Shown: positions 1 to 8,911 of the stretch, in pieces
Layout: every line of letters begins with the position of its first letter
How positions within the stretch are numbered: the stretch's first letter is position 1
NCBI RefSeq assembly: GCF_017676385.1
Contig: NZ_JAFFZN010000022.1
Location: 62,001-126,000, forward strand
Length of the DNA: 64,000 bases
Origin: Streptomyces spirodelae
Lineage (GTDB): Bacteria; Actinomycetota; Actinomycetes; Streptomycetales; Streptomycetaceae
Direction of reading: 5' to 3'
Notes under the pieces: model-generated
What the model saw: only the letters and a program-made list of their open reading frames with translations
Database searches by the model: none
What the model was told of the DNA's origin: nothing
Position numbers and translations under genes: made by a program

Positions 1-80
1 GGGACAGCCTTCAGGAAGTCATCGCCCTGCTCAAGGGCAAGGACTTCGACTTCGCCCTGCAGTACGTGAACTTCCGCTGA
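1..80 (+). CDS. yajQ: YajQ family nucleotide-binding protein, C-terminal end only
   Basis: Only the last 25 residues are inside the window, read from base 3 and ending ...FALQYVNFR before a TGA at 78-80. This ending is typical of actinobacterial YajQ (UPF0234) proteins, which are small cytoplasmic nucleotide-binding proteins; some homologues bind cyclic di-GMP. The gene converges on the YccF/HtpX pair, and a strong hairpin at 342-377 separates them. The assignment rests on a short tail, but the ending is distinctive and the neighbour htpX fits: M. tuberculosis also has a yajQ gene close to htpX. Confidence 0.75.
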   Translation, partial: DSLQEVIALLKGKDFDFALQYVNFR

Positions 81-97
81 GGTTCGCGCACCACTTG

Positions 98-235
98 GTG
101 TGTCTCGGTGCGCCTCGGTGCCCCTCGAGGCGTCTCGGTGCTCCCCGGGGCGTCTCGGTGCACCCGGTGCGTCTCGGTGCACCCGGTGCGTCCTTTTGCA
201 CTTCAGGGCGTCTCCGTGCACCTCGGTGCGGCCTC
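98..235. repeat. Degenerate 10/20-bp tandem repeats after yajQ
   Basis: Between yajQ and the hairpin at 342-377 the sequence is built from imperfect copies of a roughly 10-bp unit close to CGTCTCGGTG, alternating with CACCCGGTGC-like units, so that a 20-bp period is visible. At least ten degenerate copies can be followed. Open frames through it translate to low-complexity Arg/Pro/Gly-rich text in every frame, so I see no gene. It looks like slippage-expanded intergenic DNA. Confidence 0.6.
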
Positions 236-341
236 GGTGGAGCGCGCGGGCCCGCCATCGGCGGGCGTACGCGTCGTCGATCGGGCGCGTGAGCCCTCAC
301 CGGGGGTGTGGAGCGTCACCGGGTGCCCAGAGCGTCACCGG

Positions 342-377
342 CCCGCTCGGCTACGGCCTGCGCCGCGGCCGAGCGGG
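342..377. terminator. Bidirectional hairpin terminator between yajQ and yccF
   Basis: CCCGCTCGGC (342-351) pairs with GCCGAGCGGG (368-377). After a 2-base mismatch the inner CGGC (354-357) pairs with GCCG (362-365) around the loop CTGC. The stem has 14 pairs and no strong U-tract, as is common in Streptomyces. It lies between two convergent genes and can serve both. Confidence 0.7.
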
Positions 378-389
378 GGGGTGTGAGCC

Positions 390-794
390 CTACCAGCGGT
401 ATCCCGGGTAGGCCGCCTGGGCGCCGCTGGGGACGATCTCGCGGCCCAGGGGCATCAGTGAGACCGGGATCATCTTGAAGTGGGCCAGCCCGAAGGGGAT
501 GCCGATGATGGTCACGCAGAGCGCCGCGCCCATGGTGATGTGGCCGATCGCGAGCCAGATGCCCGCGAAGACGAGCCAGACGATGTTCCCCGCACCGGAC
601 GCGGCCCCCGCGTCCGGGCGCTGCACGACCGTCCTGCCGAACGGCCACAGCGCGTAGGCGGCGATACGGAAGCACGCCAGGCCCCAGGGGATCGTGATGA
701 TCAGAATGCAGCAGACGACTCCCGCCAGGACGTAGCCGAGGGCCATCCACAGCCCGGACAGGATCAGCCAGATGAGGTTGAGGAGAGTTCTCAC
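390..794 (-). CDS. YccF domain-containing inner membrane protein
   Basis: A 134-residue protein made of two similar halves, each with a hydrophobic pair of segments and a short loop (IITIPWGLACFRIAAYALWP in the first, VTIIGIPFGLAHFKM in the second). This internal duplication is the hallmark of the YccF family of small membrane proteins, whose function is not known. Four membrane segments are likely. The start codon overlaps the end of htpX by 4 bases (ATGA, 791-794), so it is probably translated by coupling as the second gene of an htpX-yccF operon. The family call is secure; no activity can be assigned. Confidence 0.85.
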   Translation of the reverse strand: MRTLLNLIWLILSGLWMALGYVLAGVVCCILIITIPWGLACFRIAAYALWPFGRTVVQRPDAGAASGAGNIVWLVFAGIWLAIGHITMGAALCVTIIGIPFGLAHFKMIPVSLMPLGREIVPSGAQAAYPGYRW

Positions 795-1657
795 TCTCGC
801 CAGCCTGCCATCTTCTCCAGCCGGGCGACACGCTCCGCCATCGGCGGGTGGGTGGAGAAAAGTTTCGTCATCCCGCCCTCGCCCCTGCGGAAGGGGTTGG
901 CGATCATCATATGGCTCGCGGTCTCCAGCCGGGGCTCCGGCGGCAGGGGCAGCTGCGCCGTGCCCGCCTCCAGCTTGCGCAGCGCGGAGGCGAGCGCCAA
1001 GGGATCGCCGGTGAGCTGTGCGCCGGAGGCGTCCGCCTCGTACTCGCGGGAGCGGGAGACGGCGAGCTGGATGAGGGAGGCGGCGAGCGGGCCCAGCAGC
1101 ATGATCAGCAGCATGCCGAACAGGCCCGGCCCCTCGTCGTCGTCGGAGCGCCCGAAGGGGATCAGCCAGGCGAAGTTGACCAGGAACAGCACCACGGAGG
1201 CCAGGGCGCCCGCGATGGAGGAGATGAGGATGTCGCGGTTGTAGACGTGGCTGAGCTCATGGCCCAGGACGCCGCGCAGCTCGCGCTCGTCCAGCAGGCG
1301 CAGGATGCCGTCCGTACAGCACACCGCGGCGTTGCGCGGATTGCGGCCGGTGGCGAAGGCGTTGGGTGCCTGGGTGGGCGAGATGTAGAGCCGCGGCATG
1401 GGCTGCCGCGCGGCCGTGGACAGCTCCCGGACCATGCGGTACAACTGCGGGGCCTCGAACTCGCTGACCGGGCGGGCCCGCATGGCGCGCAGTGCGAGCT
1501 TGTCGCTGTTCCAGTACGCGTAGGCGTTGGTGCCAAGCGCGACCAGCAGTGCGATCACCAGGCCGGTGGTGCCGAAGAAGCTCCCGATGACGACGATGAG
1601 AGCGGACAGCCCTCCGAGGAGCAGAGCTGTCCTCAGCCCGTTGTGCCGGCGGTGCAC
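791..1657 (-). CDS. htpX: HtpX-like membrane zinc metalloprotease (M48)
   Basis: A 288-residue membrane protease, the usual length for HtpX. Hydrophobic segments occupy residues 11-45, and two more lie around 145-200. The zinc motif HELSH is at 133-137, with the third ligand Glu in REYEAD near residue 205. HtpX proteins degrade damaged or misfolded membrane proteins from the cytoplasmic side. The start is a GTG (1655-1657) giving MHRRHNGLRT. The 166-base gap upstream, before the end of nuoN2, should hold its promoter, but I could not pick out convincing -35 and -10 boxes. It overlaps the downstream YccF gene by 4 bases. Confidence 0.92.
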   Translation of the reverse strand: MHRRHNGLRTALLLGGLSALIVVIGSFFGTTGLVIALLVALGTNAYAYWNSDKLALRAMRARPVSEFEAPQLYRMVRELSTAARQPMPRLYISPTQAPNAFATGRNPRNAAVCCTDGILRLLDERELRGVLGHELSHVYNRDILISSIAGALASVVLFLVNFAWLIPFGRSDDDEGPGLFGMLLIMLLGPLAASLIQLAVSRSREYEADASGAQLTGDPLALASALRKLEAGTAQLPLPPEPRLETASHMMIANPFRRGEGGMTKLFSTHPPMAERVARLEKMAGWRE

Positions 1658-1823
1658 GGTACGCCCTCCAGATGGTGCCGCGGAGCCCTGAGCCGGGCAG
1701 ACCTTCCGCCCTCAGCAGCCCCGTCCAGTGGACCCTCCCGTTTTCGTCAACGGAGAGTGGGCGTTCTCAGTTCCCCCGGTGTGCTTCCGGTGTGGTTCCG
1801 CTGTGCCCTGCCGGCGCGAGCGC

Positions 1824-3452
1824 TCAGAACAGCGCGGTACCGGCGAACCTGAGCACCAGCTGCGGCGCCCCCGAGGCGGCCAGGGCGAGCGCCCCGGTCA
1901 GCGCGACAGTCACCGCGAGGGGCACGGAAAGGCGTGGGAGAGCGGGGACCGCTGCCGCTGCCGGCCCGGCGGCCGCCCCGCCGACCACCTCTCCGGCCAC
2001 CCCGCCGGGGGCCTCAGCAGCCGGCTCGGCGGCGACGGGGCGGAAGAGCAGCGCCGTCCATGTGAGGTAGTACACAAGGGCGATGACCACGTTGAGGGCC
2101 ATCACGACGGCGAGCCAGCCCAGGCCCGCGTCCACGGCCGCCTGGAAGACGGTGACCTTCGCGAACAGCCCGACGACACCCGGCGGCAGTCCGGCCAGGC
2201 ACAGCAGGAAGAAGGCCAGCGCCGCGGCGGCGAGCGGGTGCGTCCTGGCCAGGCCGCGGTAGTCCGCCAGACGGCCGTTTGAACCGTACGGCTGGACGGC
2301 GGCGACGACGGCGAAGGCGCCCAGGTTCACGACGGCGTACATCAGCGCATAGGCGAGCGTCGCGCCCACCGCGCGGTCCGGCTCGTCCGCGTACCCTGCG
2401 GCGGCGATCGGGACGAGCAGATAGCCCGCCTGTCCGACCGACGACCAGGCGAGCAGCCGGACGGCTCCATGGGCGCGGTCGGCGCGCTGACGCAGTGCGC
2501 CCAGGTTGCCGACGCTCATCGTCAGTGCGGCGAGCACCGCAAGCACGGGCCCCCAGGCGTCCGCGTACGAGGGGAAGGCTCGTACGGCGACCAGGATCAG
2601 CCCGGAGAACCCCGCCGCCTTGCCGATGACCGACAGATAGGCGGCAACCGGCACCGGGGCGCCCACATAGGTGTCCGGCACCCAGAAGTGGAACGGTGCG
2701 GCGGCGGTCTTGAAGGCGAAGCCCACCAGTGTGAGTGCCACACCGGTCGCCGCGAGGGTGCTCAGCCGGCTGTCGACCTCGGGCAGCGCCTGCGCGACGG
2801 TGCCCAGATGCATGCTGCCGGTGGCGGCGTAGACGAAGCTGACGCCGAGCAGCATCACGGCTGTGGCCGTGACGGAGGACAGGAAGAACTTCAGCGCCGC
2901 CTCGGACGAGAGCCGCTCGCCGCGCCGGAGGCCGACCAGGGCGAACGCCGGGAGCGAGGCGACCTCCAGGGCGACGACGAGGGTCGCCAGGTCGCGTGAG
3001 GCGGGCAGCAGCGCGGCGCCGGACGCCGAGGAGAGCAGCAGGAACCAGAACTCCCCCGCGGGCAGCTGTTCCTGGCGTACGGCTGTGATGGACAGCAGCG
3101 CGGTCACAAAGGCGCCGCCCAGGACGAGAAGCTGCACGGTGAGGGCGAAGGTGTCCGCGACGTAGCTGCAGTCACGGCTCGCCGAGGTGAGGCAGAAGGT
3201 GGTGCGGTCGTCACCGATCAACGGCAGCAGCGTCAGCCCGGCACTGCCCAGCGCGAGGGCCGACAGCCATCCGAGCAGCCCCTTGTGGCGCTCGGCCAGG
3301 AACAGATCGGCCACGAGGACGACCAGCGCGGCGAGCGCGACGATGACGGGCGGTGCGACGGCCGCCCAGTCGATGCTCTGCACGAGGTGACCGCCGGCGG
3401 CGAGATCGACACCGTGCGCGTGGGCGTCCTGTGGTGCGGTGAGCGCTGTCAT
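1824..3452 (-). CDS. nuoN: NADH-quinone oxidoreductase subunit N, second copy (nuoN2)
   Basis: A 542-residue, highly hydrophobic antiporter-like subunit of the membrane arm of complex I, last gene of the partial nuo2 cluster. The Glu in ALEVASLPAF and Lys in FAFKTAAAPFHFWVPD are the proton-channel residues expected of the NuoL/M/N family. The start is ATG at 3450-3452 (MTALTAPQDA), overlapping nuoM2 by 4 bases; reading further upstream in this frame only runs through nuoM2. It differs substantially from the NuoN at 29,016-30,704, so it is an old paralogue rather than a recent copy. The C-terminal quarter has an Ala/Pro-rich loop before the last helix. Confidence 0.9.
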   Translation of the reverse strand: MTALTAPQDAHAHGVDLAAGGHLVQSIDWAAVAPPVIVALAALVVLVADLFLAERHKGLLGWLSALALGSAGLTLLPLIGDDRTTFCLTSASRDCSYVADTFALTVQLLVLGGAFVTALLSITAVRQEQLPAGEFWFLLLSSASGAALLPASRDLATLVVALEVASLPAFALVGLRRGERLSSEAALKFFLSSVTATAVMLLGVSFVYAATGSMHLGTVAQALPEVDSRLSTLAATGVALTLVGFAFKTAAAPFHFWVPDTYVGAPVPVAAYLSVIGKAAGFSGLILVAVRAFPSYADAWGPVLAVLAALTMSVGNLGALRQRADRAHGAVRLLAWSSVGQAGYLLVPIAAAGYADEPDRAVGATLAYALMYAVVNLGAFAVVAAVQPYGSNGRLADYRGLARTHPLAAAALAFFLLCLAGLPPGVVGLFAKVTVFQAAVDAGLGWLAVVMALNVVIALVYYLTWTALLFRPVAAEPAAEAPGGVAGEVVGGAAAGPAAAAVPALPRLSVPLAVTVALTGALALAASGAPQLVLRFAGTALF

Positions 3453-5035
3453 CGGGTCACTCCTGGCAGCAGGCTCTGGACGGCCGGGTCCATCAGCCCG
3501 AGGAGGGCCCCGGGCCACAGGCCGGCGACGACGGTGAGGACGACCAGGGGCGTCCAGGCTGCGTACTCGTAACCACGCACATCCGGCACGGTGGCCAGGC
3601 CCTCCGCGCGCGCCTCGGCAGGGTCTCCCATGCATACGCGGCGCACCACGAGGAGCAGGTACGCGGCGGTCAGCAGGGTGCCCAGGGCGCCGAGGGCCAG
3701 GAACACCAGGAAGGCGGGCCTGCTGAGTCCCGCCGCCGGGTGATAGGCGCCCAGCAGTGCCAGCAACTCGCCCCAGAAGCCGGCCAGCCCGGGCAGCCCC
3801 AGGGAGGCCACCGCACCGAAGGCGAGCAGCCCGCCGAGGCGTGGCGCCCTCCCGTAGAGAGCGCCCCCGGTGATGCCGGCCAGGGTGTCGAGGTCGCTGG
3901 TGCCCGTGCGGTCCTTGAGCGCGCCGACGAGGAAGAACAGCAGGCCGGTGACGAGGCCGTGCGCGAGGTTCGCGTAGAGGGCGCCGTTCACACCCGTGTG
4001 GGTGAGCGTGGCGATGCCCAGCAGGACGAAGCCCATGTGGCCGACGGAGGAGTACGCGATCAGCCGCTTGAGGTCGCCCTTGGCGCCCTTTCTCGCAAGA
4101 GCGAGGCAGGCGAGCGACCCGTAGATGATGCCCGCGACGGCGAACGCGGCCAGGTAGGGAGCGAACGTGTGCGCACCGTCCGGCACGCCCGGCAGCACGA
4201 TCCGTACGAACCCGTAGGTGCCCATTTTCAGCAGCACGCCCGCCAGCAGGACGGAGCCCACGGTGGGCGCCGCCGTGTGCGCGTCGGGGAGCCAGCTGTG
4301 CAGGGGCCACATGGGCGCCTTGACGGCCAGGCCGAGGCCGATGGCCAGGGCTGCGATCACCTGGGTGGTGTGGCCCAGGCCCGACCCGTGCGCTTCGGCG
4401 AGTCGCACCATGTCGAACGTACCGGCGTTCAGGCCGAGAACCAGCAGCCCGAGCAGCATCACCACGGAGCCGAGGAGCGTGTACAGGACGAACTTCCACG
4501 CCGCCGGGCCCCTTCCCTCGCCGCCCCATCGGGCGATGAGGAAGTACATCGGGACGAGCACCGTCTCGAACGCCAGGAAGAAGAGCATCAGGTCGAGCAC
4601 GGCGAACGTGGCGAGCGTTCCGCACTCCAGCAGGAGCAGCAGTGCGACGAACGCCTTGGGGCTCGGCCCCTGCGGCATTTTGGCGTAACTGTAGAGCGCG
4701 CACAGGAACGTCAGCAGTGCGGTGAGGACGAGCAGCGGCAGCGACACGCCGTCGGTGCCCAGGTGCAGCCGCACGCCCAGGGCGGGAATCCAGCTGACGT
4801 CCGACTCGGCCTGCATGGTGCCCGGCCGGTCGTGGTCGAAGCCGACAGCCAGCAGGACGGTGAGAACGAGTACGGCGCCGGTGACGGTCACCCCGTGCCG
4901 CAGTACCGCCTGGTCCGGGCCGCGGCCGCGCAGGCCGGGCGGCGCCGGCAGCAGTGCGGCGAGCGCACCGAGCAGCGGCAGGACGACGACGGCGATCAGG
5001 AGCCCCCGCAGGGCGGTGTCGTCGAGCGGGATCAC
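3449..5035 (-). CDS. nuoM: NADH-quinone oxidoreductase subunit M, second copy (nuoM2)
   Basis: A 528-residue antiporter-like membrane subunit. It has the NuoM signature FAFETVLVPMYFLIARWG, with the conserved Glu of TM5, and a lysine-bearing helix in AVKAPMWPLHSWLPDAHT. It would pump protons in the membrane arm. The start is GTG at 5033-5035. It lies 1 base after the nuoL2 stop and overlaps nuoN2 by 4 bases, so translation is coupled. Length and motifs are normal for the family. Confidence 0.92.
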   Translation of the reverse strand: MIPLDDTALRGLLIAVVVLPLLGALAALLPAPPGLRGRGPDQAVLRHGVTVTGAVLVLTVLLAVGFDHDRPGTMQAESDVSWIPALGVRLHLGTDGVSLPLLVLTALLTFLCALYSYAKMPQGPSPKAFVALLLLLECGTLATFAVLDLMLFFLAFETVLVPMYFLIARWGGEGRGPAAWKFVLYTLLGSVVMLLGLLVLGLNAGTFDMVRLAEAHGSGLGHTTQVIAALAIGLGLAVKAPMWPLHSWLPDAHTAAPTVGSVLLAGVLLKMGTYGFVRIVLPGVPDGAHTFAPYLAAFAVAGIIYGSLACLALARKGAKGDLKRLIAYSSVGHMGFVLLGIATLTHTGVNGALYANLAHGLVTGLLFFLVGALKDRTGTSDLDTLAGITGGALYGRAPRLGGLLAFGAVASLGLPGLAGFWGELLALLGAYHPAAGLSRPAFLVFLALGALGTLLTAAYLLLVVRRVCMGDPAEARAEGLATVPDVRGYEYAAWTPLVVLTVVAGLWPGALLGLMDPAVQSLLPGVTR

Positions 5036-5036
5036 G

Positions 5037-7097
5037 TCACGCCCCTCCGTTTCCGGTCATGGCCAGCACGGTGATGACGGCGAGCACCAGGGAACCCGTC
5101 AGCAGCGCTCCGAGGTAGGTCTGCACATTGCCCGTCTGGGCGCGCCGGACGGCGGCCCCGAGCAGTTGCGAACCGCGCCCGGCACCGGCCACATAGGTGT
5201 CGACCACCTCGCGGTCCAAGAAGCGCACCAGTCGTGCGGCGCCCTGGACGGGGCGTACGACTGCGGCGCTGTAGAGCGCGTCCAGGTGGAAGCCGGCCGC
5301 CGCGTGCCTGTGGAGCGGTCCGAGGAGCAGTACCCCGGGGTCGGCGTCGTGTTCCGGATGGAGTGCGGCCAGCGCGCTGCTGTGCCGCCAGGTCGCGTAG
5401 GTGAGGAGGCCGCCCACCAGTGCCACTCCGGTGGCGAGCACGGAGGTGGTCAACGTGGGCTTGAGGGACGCGTCGTCGAACCAGTCGGGCAGTACGAGAA
5501 AAGCCAGCCCGAGGACGAGGGAAGGCAGCGCCAGCACCCATAGGACGGCGGTCATGACGGCGGGTGCGGGCCGGTGGGCGTGCCCGTCGCGCTCGGCGGG
5601 TCCGTGCGCCGGTCCCGGGGTGGCGAGCTCGGTCTCGGGCGCCTGCTGCGGCACCTCTTCGGGGACGTGTTCGGCTGCCTTCTCGCTCTTGACGGCGAGC
5701 GGGGCCACGGCGGACGCGCCCCGGAAGGCCAGCAGCCACAGCCGCGCCGCGTAGGCGGCGGTGAGCAAGGCGGTGACCAGACCCGCGACGAGGACGATCC
5801 AGCCCGCGCTCGCCGGGATCGCGTGCGCTCCCCCGAATGGCGGGTGAGCCTCGCCGAAGGCAGCGTGCTCGGCCGCGGCCAGTACGGCCTCCTTGGAGAA
5901 GAAGCCGGAGAACGGCGGGACGGCCGCCAGCGCCAGCAGCGCGATGGTCATCGTCCAGAAGGCGTCCGGCGCCCGCTTGGCGAGGCCGCTGGTACGGGCC
6001 ATCACGGTCAGCGAGTTGGTGCCCGCGGCGTGGATGACGACTCCGGCCGCGAGGAAGAGCAGCGCCTTGAACGCACCGTGGGTGAGCAGGTGGAAGACGG
6101 CGGCACCCCGGTCGGCGACGGCCAGCGCGGCTGCCATGTAGGCGAGCTGGCTGATGGTCGAGTAGGCGAGTACGCGTTTGATGTCGTCCTGGGCGAGCGC
6201 GGCCAGTGCCGAGCCGGTCATGGTGAGCGCCGCCAGCACCGCGAGGACGACCAGCGCCGCTGTGGAGGAGGTGAAGACGGGCAGCAGCCTGGCCACGAAG
6301 TAGATACCCGCCGCGACCATGGTGGCCGCGTGGATCAGCGCCGAGACCGGTGTCGGGCCCGCCATCGCGTCCGGCAGCCAGGAGTGCAGTGGCAGCTGCG
6401 CCGACTTGCCCGCGACGCCGGCCAGCAGCAGCAGCGCGATCAGCGTGGGGTGTGTCAGCTCGAAGCCGGAGAGGCTGGAGGTGAGACGGGTGACGACCGT
6501 GCTGATGCGGAAGCTGCCCATCTCGGAGGCCAGCGCCAGAATGCCGATGAGGAAGGGAACGTCACCCAGTTTGGTGACGAGGAACGCCTTGAGGGAGGCG
6601 GCCCGCGCGGCCGGGGTCTCCCAGTAGTGCCCGACCAGGAAGTACGAGCAGATGCCCATGACCTCCCAGCCGACGAGCAGCACGATCAGATCGTCGCTGT
6701 AGACGACGAGGAACATCGCGGCTGTGAAGAGCGAGACCAGCGCGGCGTACGAGGAGTAGCGCGGGTCGTCGTGCAGATAGCCGGTGGAGTAGAGCTGCAC
6801 GCAGGTGGCGACGACGCCGATGAGGACGGCGACCAGGACGGCGAAGCCGTCGAGGTTGAGCGCGAGCTGGATCGGGAGCGCTTCGTTGCCGGTTGGCGCC
6901 AGCTCGGTGGCCGCCCGGACCGGGGTGCCTCCGCCCTGCCGGGCCGCGACCACGACCGCGAGGGCCGCGGCGGCGAGGGTGGGCAGCACGGCGAGCGGGC
7001 GGACGAAGCCGGGGGCGCGACGGCCCAGCAGCAGCCCGGCGAGGGCTCCGAGTGCCGGGAGAACGGGGACGAGCGCTGCGAGTGTCGTGGTGCTCAC
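5037..7097 (-). CDS. nuoL: NADH-quinone oxidoreductase subunit L, second copy (nuoL2)
   Basis: A 686-residue distal membrane-arm subunit. The core shows WEVMGICSYFLVGHYW and LPLHSWLPDAMAGPTPVSAL, the conserved Glu- and Lys-bearing helices of NuoL, and the long lateral helix region follows in the C-terminal third. A hydrophilic insert rich in Glu, Pro and His (around residues 465-510) sits before the final helices, as often in actinobacterial copies. The start is GTG at 7095-7097, overlapping nuoK2 by 4 bases. Confidence 0.92.
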   Translation of the reverse strand: MSTTTLAALVPVLPALGALAGLLLGRRAPGFVRPLAVLPTLAAAALAVVVAARQGGGTPVRAATELAPTGNEALPIQLALNLDGFAVLVAVLIGVVATCVQLYSTGYLHDDPRYSSYAALVSLFTAAMFLVVYSDDLIVLLVGWEVMGICSYFLVGHYWETPAARAASLKAFLVTKLGDVPFLIGILALASEMGSFRISTVVTRLTSSLSGFELTHPTLIALLLLAGVAGKSAQLPLHSWLPDAMAGPTPVSALIHAATMVAAGIYFVARLLPVFTSSTAALVVLAVLAALTMTGSALAALAQDDIKRVLAYSTISQLAYMAAALAVADRGAAVFHLLTHGAFKALLFLAAGVVIHAAGTNSLTVMARTSGLAKRAPDAFWTMTIALLALAAVPPFSGFFSKEAVLAAAEHAAFGEAHPPFGGAHAIPASAGWIVLVAGLVTALLTAAYAARLWLLAFRGASAVAPLAVKSEKAAEHVPEEVPQQAPETELATPGPAHGPAERDGHAHRPAPAVMTAVLWVLALPSLVLGLAFLVLPDWFDDASLKPTLTTSVLATGVALVGGLLTYATWRHSSALAALHPEHDADPGVLLLGPLHRHAAAGFHLDALYSAAVVRPVQGAARLVRFLDREVVDTYVAGAGRGSQLLGAAVRRAQTGNVQTYLGALLTGSLVLAVITVLAMTGNGGA

Positions 7098-7534
7098 GCG
7101 TGCCGCCTCCCTGCGGCCGGCCCCTGAACCCGCTGGTCGGAGCCGTTCTCGGCGTCGTTGTCAGTGGCCGGTGCCACACTCTTCTCATCGCGTGATCCGC
7201 CGCTGGGCTCGCCCCCTGATGGGCCGCCGCTCTCGCGGAGGTCCCGAAGTCTGTCGATGTCGGAGCTGCCGCGGTTGCGGTAGACCAGCAGGACGATCGC
7301 CAGACCGATGCCGATCTCGGCCGCGGCGATCGCGATGGTGAAGAGGGTGAGCGCCTGGCCCGCGTGCAGGGTGTCGCGGAGCCAGACGTCGAAGGCGACG
7401 AGGTTGAGGTTGACGGCGTTGAGCATCAGCTCGACGGCCATCAGGACGAGGATGGCGTTCCTGCGCGCGAGGACGCCGTAGAGGCCGACGCAGAAGAGGA
7501 GGACGGCGAGGACGGCGGGATAGGCGAGGTGCAT
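7094..7534 (-). CDS. nuoK: NADH-quinone oxidoreductase subunit K, second copy with extended tail (nuoK2)
   Basis: The first 99 residues are a standard NuoK with three helices and the two conserved membrane glutamates (in MAVELMLNAVNL and AAAEIGIGLAIV). A hydrophilic, probably disordered tail of about 47 residues (Gly, Ser, Asp, Glu-rich) follows, which the 99-residue NuoK of the main operon lacks. The start is ATG at 7532-7534, overlapping the nuoJ2 stop by one base (TGATG). The tail might be an adaptation of this second complex or simply tolerated drift. Confidence 0.92.
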   Translation of the reverse strand: MHLAYPAVLAVLLFCVGLYGVLARRNAILVLMAVELMLNAVNLNLVAFDVWLRDTLHAGQALTLFTIAIAAAEIGIGLAIVLLVYRNRGSSDIDRLRDLRESGGPSGGEPSGGSRDEKSVAPATDNDAENGSDQRVQGPAAGRRHA

Positions 7535-8229
7535 CAGCGCTCACCGGCCCGGGGGGCCTTGGGCCCGGACTGCTGGGCGGACTGTGGGGACTGTGGGGAG
7601 GGCTGTTCGGTGGTCCGCCGGGTGGCGCGTTCGGAGGCGTTCTCCCGCCGGGAGAGGACGATGGCGCCGACGAGCGCGGCCAGGAGGAGGACGGAGAGCG
7701 CTTCGAAGGGCAGCACCCAGTGCCGGAAGAGGGCAGCTCCGGTCACCTCGGAGGAGCCACGGCCCGCTCCGGCGACCGCGTCCAGATCGATCCAGGTGGC
7801 GCGGAAGGCGTCGACGACCACGGTGACGAGGGTGGCCGCGGCCGCGAGGGAGACGGTGAGCGCGATCCAGCGATTGCCGGAGTCGGCGTCGGGCGAGCGC
7901 CCGATCGGCGCCTTGGTGAGCATCAGGCCGAAGAGGATGAGGACGACGACGGAACCGACGTAGATCAACACCTGCACCCAGGCGATGAACTCGGCGGTCA
8001 GCAGGAGGTATTCGACGGCGACCCCGCCGAGCGCCACCACCAGCCACAGTGCGGCGTGCACGAGCTGCCTGGTGACCACGGTGATCAGCGCCGCGCCGAG
8101 GGTGACGAGCCCGACGAGGAGGAAGACGATCTCGACCCCGGTGGGTGAGAGGAAGCCGGGGTGGCCTGCGGCCAGCGGTGCGGTGGGGAGCGACGCCGTG
8201 GGGGCGGACAGTGCGGAGAGGGTGATCAC
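7534..8229 (-). CDS. nuoJ: NADH-quinone oxidoreductase subunit J, second copy (nuoJ2)
   Basis: A 231-residue membrane subunit with five predicted helices, including the NuoJ signature around LTAEFIAWVQVLIYVGSVVV (the helix with a pi-bulge). The start is taken as GTG at 8227-8229 (VITLSALSAP), which overlaps the nuoI2 stop by 4 bases; the open frame continues upstream but only antisense to nothing recognisable, within nuoI2. The C-terminal end is shorter than in the other NuoJ (312 residues at 34,613-35,551). Confidence 0.9.
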   Translation of the reverse strand: MITLSALSAPTASLPTAPLAAGHPGFLSPTGVEIVFLLVGLVTLGAALITVVTRQLVHAALWLVVALGGVAVEYLLLTAEFIAWVQVLIYVGSVVVLILFGLMLTKAPIGRSPDADSGNRWIALTVSLAAAATLVTVVVDAFRATWIDLDAVAGAGRGSSEVTGAALFRHWVLPFEALSVLLLAALVGAIVLSRRENASERATRRTTEQPSPQSPQSAQQSGPKAPRAGER

Positions 8230-8909
8230 TGGGCACCTCCCTGCGAGTCCTCGCCGGAGGGCTCGGCGGTCGCCTGGGGCGGGTGCTCCCGGTGGGCGGC
8301 GAGCCGGTCGGCCTCGGCGGCCTGGGCTGCCTTGTCGGCGGCCTTGCGGGCCGCCGCCAGCTCCTTGGCCTCCTCGGCCGCCTCGTCCAGCGGCGGCGGT
8401 TCGGGCACGGTCCACATCCACTCGCGGAGCTTGTCCCGCTCGTGGGTCAGCTCGTGGATATCGGTCTCCGCGTATTCGAACTCGGGCGACCAGAACAGGG
8501 CGTCGAAAGGACAGACCTCGATGCAGATACCGCAGTACATGCACAGGGCGAAGTCGATGGCGAACCGGTCGAGGACGTTGCGGCTGCGCTCACGGCCACC
8601 AGGCGCGGCGGGAGGCACCGTCTCCTTGTGGGAGTCGATGTAGATGCACCAGTCCGGGCACTCGCGGGCGCAGAGCATGCAGACTGTGCAGTTCTCCTCG
8701 AACAGGCCGATGACGCCCCGGCTGCGGGGCGGCAGTTCGGGCTGCACGTCCGGGTAGTGCTCGGTGACCGAGCGACGGGTCATCGTCCGGAGGGTGACGG
8801 CCAGGCCCTTGGCCAGTCCGGAGCCGAACATTCCGCGCTTGGCGCCGGACCGCGTGGCCCCGGTCGGCGTGCCCTCGGAACGAGCGCCCTCGGAGTGGGC
8901 GTGGGACAC
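8226..8909 (-). CDS. nuoI: NADH-quinone oxidoreductase subunit I, second copy (nuoI2)
   Basis: A 227-residue peripheral-arm subunit carrying two [4Fe-4S] clusters through CTVCMLCARECP and CMYCGICIEVCP, both with complete CxxCxxCxxxCP spacing. It would pass electrons towards NuoB. The C-terminal 60 residues are an Ala/Glu/Lys-rich helix with a low-complexity tail. The start is GTG at 8907-8909, two bases beyond the nuoH2 stop. Keeping an intact electron-transfer subunit shows that this cluster encodes a redox complex, not just a membrane antiporter. Confidence 0.92.
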   Translation of the reverse strand: MSHAHSEGARSEGTPTGATRSGAKRGMFGSGLAKGLAVTLRTMTRRSVTEHYPDVQPELPPRSRGVIGLFEENCTVCMLCARECPDWCIYIDSHKETVPPAAPGGRERSRNVLDRFAIDFALCMYCGICIEVCPFDALFWSPEFEYAETDIHELTHERDKLREWMWTVPEPPPLDEAAEEAKELAAARKAADKAAQAAEADRLAAHREHPPQATAEPSGEDSQGGAQ

Positions 8910-8911
8910 GG

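Noticed and set aside
1697..1760. Terminator after nuoN2.
   Set aside because: Only a 5-bp stem (CCGTT/AACGG, 1738-1753) could be found; too weak to list.
3453..4703. Open frame extending NuoN2 to a 959-residue protein.
   Set aside because: The upstream 417 codons run inside nuoM2 in another frame and read as Arg/Pro/Gly-rich text; the ATG at 3450-3452 with a 4-base overlap is the sensible start.
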